DNA of 18,835 nucleotides from Clostridium sp. CAG:448. GTDB lineage: Bacteria > Bacillota > Clostridia > Oscillospirales > CAG-272. The stretch's first letter is position 1; each line of letters starts with the position of its first letter. The notes beneath the pieces were generated by a model. It saw only the letters and a program-made list of their open reading frames with translations. It was not told the DNA's origin and made no database searches. Shown here one piece after another: positions 1-5,429 of the stretch. The translations under genes were made by a program, and so were the position numbers. The stretch lies in contig FR890443.1 in NCBI GenBank assembly GCA_000433415.1, positions 18,929 to 37,763 on the forward strand. The letters are read 5' to 3'.

Positions 1-174
1 GACCGCCGCCACGGTCAGCGCAGAGACGGCGCACCCCGCAGAGACGGTGGCGCACCGCGCGGAAACGGCGAGCGCAGACCCTATGGTGACAACCGTCGTC
101 CGGCAGGTCCCCGCAACAATGATGCAAGACCGCCGAGAACGGACAGAACTCCCAGAGAAGGAGGCGCGAAGTAA
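1..174 (+). CDS. rpsC: 30S ribosomal protein S3, C-terminal tail only (partial at left edge)
   Basis: Frame 1 is open from the first base to a TAA at 172-174 and gives 57 residues ending REGGAK. The segment is low-complexity and basic, dominated by Arg, Gly, Asp, Pro and Asn, with a near repeat RRDGAP / RRDGGAP. The KH and C-terminal domains of S3 would lie upstream, outside the window. The call rests on position, since rpsC directly precedes rplP in nearly all bacteria, and on the habit of clostridial S3 proteins of ending in an Arg/Gly-rich tail closing with a GG-K/R motif. The tail itself has no fold I can recognise. The Shine-Dalgarno of rplP lies inside the last codons of this gene, so the two are tightly packed. 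Confidence 0.8.
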   Translation, partial: DRRHGQRRDGAPRRDGGAPRGNGERRPYGDNRRPAGPRNNDARPPRTDRTPREGGAK

Positions 175-176
175 TC

Positions 177-596
177 ATGTTAATGCCTAAGAGAGTAAAA
201 TTCCGTCGTGTACAGCGCGGCCGTATGAAGGGTAAAGCAACCCGCGGCAATGTGCTTTCTAACGGAAAATACGGAATTGTTGCGCTGGAGCCTGCATGGA
301 TTACCAGCAACCAGATCGAGGCGGCTCGTATCGCTATGACCCGTTACACCAAGCGTGGCGGTCAGGTCTGGACAAAGATTTTCCCTGACAAGCCGATCAC
401 CGAAAAGCCTGCCGACACCCGAATGGGTTCCGGTAAAGGTTCTCCGGAGTACTGGGTTGCCGTGGTGAAGCCGGGCAGAATTATGTTCGAGATGGACGGT
501 GTTGATCTTGAAGTTGCAAGAGAAGCAATGCGTCTTGCTGGTCACAAGCTGCCTATCAAGACAAAGTTCATTTACAAAGAGGAACAGGAGGGTTAA
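177..596 (+). CDS. rplP: 50S ribosomal protein L16
   Basis: L16 binds 23S rRNA near the A-site and the central protuberance of the large subunit. The 139-residue product starts MLMPKRVKFRR and carries the conserved GGQVWTKIFPDKP segment and the G-x-GKGSPEYWVAVVKPGR loop. Length is normal for the family (about 136-145). The start at 177 is chosen over the ATG at 183 because family members begin MLMPKR. The AAGGAGG at 158-164 lies 12 nt upstream, inside rpsC. The gene follows rpsC after 2 nt and precedes rpmC by 6 nt, the standard S10-operon order. Confidence 0.98.
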   Translation: MLMPKRVKFRRVQRGRMKGKATRGNVLSNGKYGIVALEPAWITSNQIEAARIAMTRYTKRGGQVWTKIFPDKPITEKPADTRMGSGKGSPEYWVAVVKPGRIMFEMDGVDLEVAREAMRLAGHKLPIKTKFIYKEEQEG

Positions 597-602
597 GCAG
601 TC

Positions 603-794
603 ATGAAAGCAAAAGAAATGAAAAGCATGACGGTTGAAGAACTGAATGCGAAGCTCAAAGAGCTCAAGACCGAATTGTTTAACCTCCGTTTCCAGCATGC
701 AATCAATCAGCTTGACAATCCGCATAAGATCAATGAAGTCAAGCATGACATTGCACGCGTAATGACCGTTCTTCGTGAGAAGAGCGCAGAATGA
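603..794 (+). CDS. rpmC: 50S ribosomal protein L29
   Basis: L29 is a small two-helix protein beside the peptide exit tunnel, where it forms part of the docking site for SRP and trigger factor together with L23. The 63-residue product shows the family pattern MKAKEMKSMTVEEL, then KTELFNLRFQHA and an Arg-containing C-terminal helix (IARVMTVLREK). Length matches the family. The Shine-Dalgarno AGGAGGG sits at the end of rplP. The stop codon at 792-794 merges with the GAGGAGG ribosome binding site of rpsQ, which suggests coupled translation. Confidence 0.97.
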   Translation: MKAKEMKSMTVEELNAKLKELKTELFNLRFQHAINQLDNPHKINEVKHDIARVMTVLREKSAE

Positions 795-808
795 GGAGGA
801 TGACAGTC

Positions 809-1066
809 ATGACAGAAGAAAGAACACTCAGGAAAACAAGAGTCGGCATGGTTGTCAGCGATAAGATGCAGAAGACCGTGGTGGTTGCAATTGAGGATAA
901 CGTCAAGCACCCGATCTACGGTAAGATCATCAAGCGCACCTTGAAGCTCCATGCGCATGACGAGCTGTCCTGCGGCATCGGAGACAAGGTAAAGATCATG
1001 GAGACAAGACCGCTGTCCAAGACAAAGAGATGGCGCGTTGTCGAAATCATCGAGAAGGCAAAATAA
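809..1066 (+). CDS. rpsQ: 30S ribosomal protein S17
   Basis: S17 is a primary binder of the 16S rRNA 5' domain with an OB fold. The 85-residue product has the family core RKTRVGMVVSDKMQKTVVV, the KHPIYGKI stretch, HAHDE, GDKVKIMETRPLSKTKRWR and a Lys-rich end. An upstream in-frame ATG at 791 would add six residues (MRRMTV), but that ATG overlaps the rpmC stop and lies before the GAGGAGG at 793-799. The ATG at 809 has a 9-nt spacing and gives the usual family length, so I start there. A 52-nt gap separates it from rplN and holds only a weak 5-bp hairpin (1083-1098). Confidence 0.97.
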   Translation: MTEERTLRKTRVGMVVSDKMQKTVVVAIEDNVKHPIYGKIIKRTLKLHAHDELSCGIGDKVKIMETRPLSKTKRWRVVEIIEKAK

Positions 1067-1118
1067 TTTTTTCGAATAGTAGATACGTCGTAGCGTATTG
1101 AAACAGTAGGAGGAAAAA

Positions 1119-1496
1119 ATGATTCAACAGCAAACATTATTGAATGTTGCCGATAATACGGGTGCAAAACAGCTGATGTGCATCCGCGTTCTGGGCGGAA
1201 CGGGCCGCAGATACGCAAACATCGGTGATATCATCGTCTGTGCAGTCAAGAAGGCTGCTCCCGGCGGTGTTGTGAAAAAAGGCGAAGTCGTCAAAGCTGT
1301 GGTTGTCCGGAGTGTGCATGGTGCAAAGCGTGCTGACGGTTCTTACATCAAGTTTGATGAAAATGCCGCCGTTATCATCAAGGAAGACAAGACCCCGCGT
1401 GGAACCCGTGTATTCGGGCCGATTGCAAGAGAACTTCGTGATGCCAAGCAGGAAGGCTTCCTCAAGATCCTTTCTCTGGCTCCTGAAGTGATTTGA
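1119..1496 (+). CDS. rplN: 50S ribosomal protein L14
   Basis: L14 binds 23S rRNA at the subunit interface and contacts L19 and 16S rRNA h14. Motifs include MIQQQTLLNVADNTGAKQL, VLGGTGRRYANIGDIIV, APGGVVKKGEVVKAVVVR and the C-terminal SLAPEVI. At 125 residues it is 3 longer than the very conserved 122. The extra residues fall at about positions 108-113, where RELR-DAKQEG-F replaces the usual RELR-xxx-F just before the C-terminal strand. AGGAGG at 1109-1114 lies a few bases upstream of the ATG. The stop is immediately followed by the Shine-Dalgarno of rplX. Confidence 0.98.
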   Translation: MIQQQTLLNVADNTGAKQLMCIRVLGGTGRRYANIGDIIVCAVKKAAPGGVVKKGEVVKAVVVRSVHGAKRADGSYIKFDENAAVIIKEDKTPRGTRVFGPIARELRDAKQEGFLKILSLAPEVI

Positions 1497-1509
1497 GGAG
1501 GTGTCGCAC

Positions 1510-1845
1510 ATGAATAATTTGCATATTAAGAAAGGCGATACCGTTGTCGTCCTGTCCGGTGATGATGCCGGCGTCAAGGGCGAAGTCATCGCAACTTCCC
1601 CCAAGGAGGGTAAGGTCATTGTCAAGGGCGTTCATATCATTCACAAGCACGTTAAGCCCCGCAGAGAAGGCGAGACCGGCGGTATTGTGGACGCTGAAGG
1701 TGCTATTTATGCATCCAAGGTTGCTCTGTACTGCCCCGATTGCAAGAAGGGCGTGCGCACGCATGTGGTTATGAACGGCGATAAGAAGATCCGCGTTTGC
1801 TCCGGTTCCAAGGACGGCAAGCCGTGCGGACACAAATTTGACTGA
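1510..1845 (+). CDS. rplX: 50S ribosomal protein L24
   Basis: L24 is an early 23S rRNA-binding assembly initiator with an N-terminal KOW/SH3-like domain. The 111-residue product has the KOW signature KKGDTVVVLSGDDAGVKGEV at residues 7-26, then the VKGVHIIHKHVKP segment. Clostridial L24 often ends in a four-Cys zinc-ribbon-like unit. Here C75-P-D-C78 is normal, but the second pair is C97 and C106, eight residues apart instead of two, followed by G-H. An upstream in-frame GTG at 1501 lies inside the GAGGAGGTG ribosome binding site, so the ATG at 1510 is preferred. Confidence 0.97.
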   Translation: MNNLHIKKGDTVVVLSGDDAGVKGEVIATSPKEGKVIVKGVHIIHKHVKPRREGETGGIVDAEGAIYASKVALYCPDCKKGVRTHVVMNGDKKIRVCSGSKDGKPCGHKFD

Positions 1846-1859
1846 GGAGGGTGCTGATC

Positions 1860-2402
1860 ATGGCAAGATTAAGAGATTATTACAAGGCTGAGATTGCGCC
1901 TGCACTCAATAAGAAATACGCTTACAAGAGCCCGATGCAGATTCCGAAGCTGGACAAGGTTGTAATCAACATTGGTGCCGGCGATGCGAAGGAAAATTCC
2001 AAGGTCATTGACGCCATCATGCGTGATTTGGCTCTGATTTCCGGTCAGAAGGCTGTTCCCACCACCGCAAGAAAGTCCGTTGCGAACTTCAAGCTCCGTG
2101 AGGGAATGAAGATCGGTGCCAAGGTGACACTGCGCGGCGACAGAATGTATGAGTTTGTTGATAAACTCTTCAACTTCGCTCTGCCCCGTGTCCGTGACTT
2201 TAAAGGAATCAACCCCAACGCGTTTGACGGCAGAGGTAACTACTCCCTGGGCTTGAAAGAACAGCTGATCTTCCCGGAAATCGAATTTGACAAGGTTGAG
2301 AAGATTCGCGGTATGGACATCTGCTTCGTGACAACCGCGCGGACAGATGACGAAGCAAGAGAGCTGATCCGCATGATGGGCGCTCCCTTCGCAAAAGACT
2401 GA
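1860..2402 (+). CDS. rplE: 50S ribosomal protein L5
   Basis: L5 binds 5S rRNA and carries it into the central protuberance, contacting the P-site tRNA. The 180-residue product contains KLDKVVINIGAGDAKENSK, ISGQKAVPTTARKSVANFK, LREGMKIGAKVTLRG, MYEFVDKLFNFALPRVRDF and a C-terminal FVTTARTDDEARELI. The family is about 179-180 residues long. An in-frame GTG upstream (1851) is rejected: the ATG at 1860 follows GAGGAGG (1844-1850) by 9 nt and restores the usual MARLRDYY start. Confidence 0.98.
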   Translation: MARLRDYYKAEIAPALNKKYAYKSPMQIPKLDKVVINIGAGDAKENSKVIDAIMRDLALISGQKAVPTTARKSVANFKLREGMKIGAKVTLRGDRMYEFVDKLFNFALPRVRDFKGINPNAFDGRGNYSLGLKEQLIFPEIEFDKVEKIRGMDICFVTTARTDDEARELIRMMGAPFAKD

Positions 2403-2419
2403 TCGGGAGGAAACGGAAA

Positions 2420-2605
2420 ATGGCAAAGAAATCAATGATTCTCAAGCAGCAGGCTGAGCCCAAGTTCAGCACCCGCCGCTACAACAGATGCAAGATCTGC
2501 GGCCGCCCTCACGCATATTTGCGTAAGTTCGGTATCTGCCGTATCTGCTTCCGTAATCTGGCGTACAAGGGAGAAATCCCCGGCGTCAAGAAGGCTTCCT
2601 GGTAA
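2420..2605 (+). CDS. rpsZ: 30S ribosomal protein S14, zinc-binding type Z
   Basis: S14 assembles late into the 30S head near the A site. The 61-residue product is the short zinc-dependent form, with C24-x2-C27 and C40-x2-C43 (CKICGRPHAYLRKFGICRIC) as the metal ligands, and the typical end GVKKASW. The longer zinc-free paralogue, if present, must be elsewhere. This form implies dependence on zinc supply and is standard for Firmicutes spc operons. GGGAGG precedes the ATG. The TAA stop (2603-2605) lies inside a predicted 10-bp hairpin that opens the long gap before rpsH. Confidence 0.98.
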   Translation: MAKKSMILKQQAEPKFSTRRYNRCKICGRPHAYLRKFGICRICFRNLAYKGEIPGVKKASW

Positions 2606-2761
2606 TTTATTTACCGGGAAACCTCCGTCCCAAAACAAACAATTACCGAAAGATAAATGTTTGACCCCCAACTGCCGGAAGGAAGCAGTGATTGCTTAAC
2701 CGCCGGCAAGCCGCCGCGAAAACGGCAGCAAGAAACAATACTTGCATAGGAGGAAAGAAAA
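2596..2761 (+). promoter_or_regulatory. Structured rpsZ-rpsH intercistronic region (candidate RNA element)
   Basis: This is the longest non-coding gap in the ribosomal block (156 nt between stop and start). By eye it holds three stem-loops. The first pairs 2596-2605 with 2611-2620 (10 bp with one G-U, loop TTTAT) across the rpsZ stop. The second pairs TGCCGG 2673-2678 with CCGGCA 2703-2708, enclosing AAGCA 2683-2687 with TGCTT 2693-2697. The third pairs GCCG 2713-2716 with CGGC 2723-2726. None is followed by a T-run, so these are not terminators. AGGAGG at 2748-2753 serves rpsH. TTGACC at 2661 has no -10 partner, so I see no promoter. Autoregulation by S8 or another protein, or RNA processing, is only inference. 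Confidence 0.4.
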
Positions 2762-3160
2762 ATGCAAATGTCAGATGTGATTGCCGATATGCTCACAAGA
2801 ATCAGAAACGCAAGCAATGCAAAGCATGCGACCGTGGACATTCCGGCATCCAACATGAAGAAAGCCATCGCAGATATCCTGGTGGAAGAGGGCTATGTCA
2901 AGAACTATACCGTCATTGATGACGGAAAGCAGGGAACCATCCGTGTGACCCTGAAGTATCTTGCCAACAAGCAGAAGGTGATTCACGGTCTGCGCCGTGT
3001 GTCCAAACCCGGTTTGCGGATTTACGCAAGCTACGAGAAGATGCCCAAGGTCATGAACGGTCTGGGTATCGCCATCGTTTCCACATCCAAAGGAATCATG
3101 ACAGACAAGAAGGCTCGCGCCAACAAGGTCGGCGGCGAAGTCATCGCGTTTGTGTGGTAA
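2762..3160 (+). CDS. rpsH: 30S ribosomal protein S8
   Basis: S8 is a primary binder of 16S rRNA helix 21 in the central domain and, in E. coli, the translational repressor of the spc operon. The 132-residue product begins MQMSDVIADMLTRIRNA and contains KKAIADILVEEGYVKNY, GLRRVSKPGLRIY and the C-terminal GGEVIAFVW. Length is normal. The AGGAGG is 8 nt before the ATG. The long structured gap upstream makes this gene the natural place to look for feedback control, but the sequence alone does not show S8 binding. Confidence 0.98.
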   Translation: MQMSDVIADMLTRIRNASNAKHATVDIPASNMKKAIADILVEEGYVKNYTVIDDGKQGTIRVTLKYLANKQKVIHGLRRVSKPGLRIYASYEKMPKVMNGLGIAIVSTSKGIMTDKKARANKVGGEVIAFVW

Positions 3161-3178
3161 TGAGCGGGAGGTAGAAAA

Positions 3179-3826
3179 ATGTCAAGAATCGGAAAAATGC
3201 CTGTCGCAATTCCTACCGGTGTTACTGTTACGGTCACCGAGGATAATGTCGTCACTGTAAAGGGCAAGCTCGGCACCCTGGAAAGAAAGTTCGAGAACTG
3301 CGTTCATATTACCGTTGAGGATGGTCACGTCCATGTTTCCTGCAAGGAAGCAACCGGCAAGAATGCGAGAAAGATCAACAGCCGCGCACACAGCATGCAT
3401 GGTCTGACCCGCGTGCTCATTCACAATATGATTACCGGTGTCACCGAGGGTTACAAAAAGATTCTGATGATCGTCGGTGTCGGCTATAAGGCTGTAAAGC
3501 AGGGAAAGGATCTTCAGCTTTTCCTTGGCTACTCCCTGACTCCCAATGGTCAGCCGCAGAAAAAGTATATTTTCCGCGACAACGATCAGGTAACCTACGA
3601 AGTGCCGGATGACGCTACCATCAAAAAAGAGGGCATTGATCAGATGGTGAAAGAAAAGATCAACGCCGGTCTGATTGTTGTTGTCAAGGGTATTGATAAG
3701 CAGGCGGTCGGTCAGGCTGCGGCTGTTCTCCGTGCACAGAAGTCGCCGGAACCCTATCACGGCAAGGGTGTTCGTTATATTGACGAGACTGTTCGCCGTA
3801 AGGCAATCAAGAAATCTACCAAATAA
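3179..3826 (+). CDS. rplF: 50S ribosomal protein L6, expanded form
   Basis: L6 sits near the GTPase-associated centre of the large subunit and is made of two similar domains. Recognisable parts are MSRIGKMPVAIP, SRAHSMHGLTRVLIHNMITG, VGVGYKAVKQGKDLQLFLGYS and, at the end, VVKGIDKQAVGQAAAVLRA, SPEPYHGKGVRYIDE, VRRK. Length is 215 residues against about 177-184 in most bacteria. The excess lies in domain 2: roughly residues 120-137, between LGYS and VTYEVP, and 149-164, before the IVVVKGIDKQ strand. The frame is continuous and flanking motifs are intact, so this is a true insertion rather than a frameshift. GGGAGGT precedes the ATG. Confidence 0.97.
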   Translation: MSRIGKMPVAIPTGVTVTVTEDNVVTVKGKLGTLERKFENCVHITVEDGHVHVSCKEATGKNARKINSRAHSMHGLTRVLIHNMITGVTEGYKKILMIVGVGYKAVKQGKDLQLFLGYSLTPNGQPQKKYIFRDNDQVTYEVPDDATIKKEGIDQMVKEKINAGLIVVVKGIDKQAVGQAAAVLRAQKSPEPYHGKGVRYIDETVRRKAIKKSTK

Positions 3827-3845
3827 TTGAAAGGAGTGGAATAGT

Positions 3846-4205
3846 ATGGTTTCGAAAAAGAATAAGAATCTGGCTCGTCTTAAGAGACATAAGAGAGTCA
3901 GAGGAAAAATCTCCGGTACCGCTGCCCGTCCGCGTTTGGTCGTTTACCGTTCCAACGCCAACATCAGCGCCCAGATCATTGATGACGAAAAAGGCGTAAC
4001 CCTTGCTTCCGCTTCTACCTACGGCAACGGCTTTGAAGGTAATGGCGGCAACAAAGAGGCTGCAAAGAAGATTGGAAAGGCACTTGCCGAAAAGGCACTT
4101 GCCATGGGGATTTCCGAGGTTGTTTTCGACAGAGCCGGTTATCTCTATCACGGACGTGTATCGGAACTGGCTGAAGGCGCTCGCGAGGGCGGCCTGAAGT
4201 TCTGA
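3846..4205 (+). CDS. rplR: 50S ribosomal protein L18
   Basis: L18 binds 5S rRNA together with L5 and links it to 23S rRNA. The 119-residue product has the basic N-terminus KKNKNLARLKRHKRVRGKI, the core RPRLVVYRSNANISAQIIDD, and the C-terminal VVFDRAGYLYHGRVSELAEG ending in GLKF. Length is standard. An AAAGGAG precedes the ATG. A 52-nt gap to rpsE contains a GNRA-capped hairpin. Confidence 0.98.
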   Translation: MVSKKNKNLARLKRHKRVRGKISGTAARPRLVVYRSNANISAQIIDDEKGVTLASASTYGNGFEGNGGNKEAAKKIGKALAEKALAMGISEVVFDRAGYLYHGRVSELAEGAREGGLKF

Positions 4206-4220
4206 GTCCGGTTTGTACAC

Positions 4221-4236
4221 TGTTCTGCAAAGAACA
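4221..4236 (+). other. GNRA-tetraloop hairpin upstream of rpsE
   Basis: TGTTCT at 4221-4226 pairs perfectly with AGAACA at 4231-4236 around a GCAA tetraloop. It ends 5 nt before the AGGAGG (4242-4247) of rpsE. There is no T-run, so it is not a terminator. It could set ribosome binding site accessibility or be an RNA cleavage or stability element; the sequence does not decide this. Confidence 0.4.
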
Positions 4237-4257
4237 AATTCAGGAGGAATACCAGTA

Positions 4258-4761
4258 ATGGCACAGAAATTTAATCCCAGCGAACTGGAGCTGACAGAAC
4301 AGCTCGTTGCGCTGAACCGTGTTTCCAAGACCGTCAAGGGTGGTCGTGTTGCCCGTTTTGCCGCAATTATGGTTGTCGGTGACTATAACGGCCATGTCGG
4401 CGTAGGACTTGGTAAGGCATCTGAAGTACTTGAAGCAATTCGCAAGGGTATTGAAGATGCAAAGAAGAATATGATCGAGGTATCTTTGAAGGATACCACC
4501 ATCCCGCACGAGGTGATGGGCGTGTTCGGTGCAGGCAAGGTGCTGCTCAAGCCCGCTGCACAAGGTACCGGTATCATCGCCGGCGGTAAAGTCAGAATGG
4601 TTCTGCAACTTGCGGGTATTAAGAATATCCGTGCGAAGTGCCTGCGCTCCAACAACCCGACCAATGTTGTCAAAGCAACAATGGAAGGCTTGAAGTCGCT
4701 GCGCACCGCAGAGGAAGTTGCAAAGGTCCGTGACATTCCCGTCGAAAAGGTTCTTGGTTAA
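4258..4761 (+). CDS. rpsE: 30S ribosomal protein S5
   Basis: S5 lies at the mRNA entry and decoding region and influences fidelity and spectinomycin sensitivity. The 167-residue product shows the N-terminal double-stranded-RNA-binding-like domain with NRVSKTVKGGRVARFAA and VGDYNGHVGVGLGKASEV, then EAIRKGIEDAKKNMI, the C-terminal VFGAGKVLLKPAAQGTGIIA and VRMVLQLAGIKNI. In the first domain the usual VGDGNG is VGDYNG. An in-frame ATG at 4213 would add 15 unrelated residues and lies upstream of the AGGAGG at 4242-4247, so the ATG at 4258 is the start. The stop overlaps the AAGGAGG of rpmD. Confidence 0.98.
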   Translation: MAQKFNPSELELTEQLVALNRVSKTVKGGRVARFAAIMVVGDYNGHVGVGLGKASEVLEAIRKGIEDAKKNMIEVSLKDTTIPHEVMGVFGAGKVLLKPAAQGTGIIAGGKVRMVLQLAGIKNIRAKCLRSNNPTNVVKATMEGLKSLRTAEEVAKVRDIPVEKVLG

Positions 4762-4773
4762 GGAGGTAGCGAC

Positions 4774-4956
4774 ATGAAAGTTGTAATTCTGAAAAAGAGT
4801 CTGATTGCCGCGAAGCCCAACCAGAAGGCAACTGCAGCATCTCTTGGTCTGAAGAAGGTCGGTGACAGAACCGTTCCGATGGCAGACGATGCAGTGCTTG
4901 CAGGTAAAGTCAAGGTTCTCTGCCACCTTGTGGCTGTAGAAGATGTAAATGAATAA
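4774..4956 (+). CDS. rpmD: 50S ribosomal protein L30
   Basis: L30 is a small large-subunit protein near 5S rRNA and 23S domain II. The 60-residue product has the family layout: a first strand MKVVILKKSLI, a helix with KPNQKATAASLGLKKVGD, and a last strand around KVLCHLVAVEDV. Length matches. L30 is missing in some bacteria, so its presence is a mild taxonomic mark. AAGGAGG (4760-4766) overlaps the rpsE stop, and rplO follows after 17 nt. Confidence 0.95.
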   Translation: MKVVILKKSLIAAKPNQKATAASLGLKKVGDRTVPMADDAVLAGKVKVLCHLVAVEDVNE

Positions 4957-4973
4957 CAAGGAGGCAGAGTGAA

Positions 4974-5426
4974 ATGGAAGTAAAGAATCTCAGTAATCTC
5001 GCACCTGCCGAGGGTTCCACAAAAAAAGTGTATAGAAAGGGCAGAGGCCCCGCATCCGGTAACGGCAAGACTGCCGGTAAGGGACACAAAGGTCAGAACG
5101 CTCGTTCCGGCGGCGGTGTCCGTCTCGGATTTGAAGGCGGTCAGCTCCCCCTGTACAGAAAGCTCCCGAAGAGAGGCTTCAACAACCGCTTTGCGAAGGA
5201 GTACAATGTCATCAATTTGGGCAGACTGGAGCAGTTTGAGGACGGCACTGTTGTCGATCTCGATCTGTTGGTTGCTGCCGGTGTTGTGAGAACGCATGCT
5301 AAGAACGGTCTGAAAGTTCTGGGCGGCGGCGAATTCACAAAAAAATTAACTGTTAAAGCGGCAGTCTTTTCAGCAACTGCTAAGGAAAAGATCACGGCGG
5401 CAGGTGGACAGGCCGAGGAGGGATAA
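4974..5426 (+). CDS. rplO: 50S ribosomal protein L15
   Basis: L15 is a late assembly protein with a long basic N-terminal extension that threads through 23S rRNA. The 150-residue product shows LSNLAPAEGSTKK, then GRGPASGNGKTAGKGHKGQ, ARSGGGVRLGFEGGQLPLY, RKLPKRGFNN and the C-terminal GLKVLGGGEFTKKLTVKA. Length is typical (about 145-150). The ribosome binding site AAGGAGG lies about 8 nt upstream. The gene ends 3 nt before secY, within whose upstream region lies GAGGAGGG. Confidence 0.98.
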   Translation: MEVKNLSNLAPAEGSTKKVYRKGRGPASGNGKTAGKGHKGQNARSGGGVRLGFEGGQLPLYRKLPKRGFNNRFAKEYNVINLGRLEQFEDGTVVDLDLLVAAGVVRTHAKNGLKVLGGGEFTKKLTVKAAVFSATAKEKITAAGGQAEEG

Positions 5427-5429
5427 AGG

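Noticed and set aside
180..746. Long - strand open frame opposite rplP and rpmC, and similar antisense frames across the ribosomal block
   Set aside because: These mirror the codon structure of highly conserved + strand genes, have no recognisable product and no ribosome binding sites.
1083..1098. Hairpin ATACG/CGTAT between rpsQ and rplN
   Set aside because: It has only five pairs, three of them A-T, and no T-run. It is too weak to call.
2661..2689. TTGACC as a possible -35 box in the rpsZ-rpsH gap
   Set aside because: No -10-like hexamer lies 16-18 nt downstream (the position holds AGCAGT), so a promoter is not supported.
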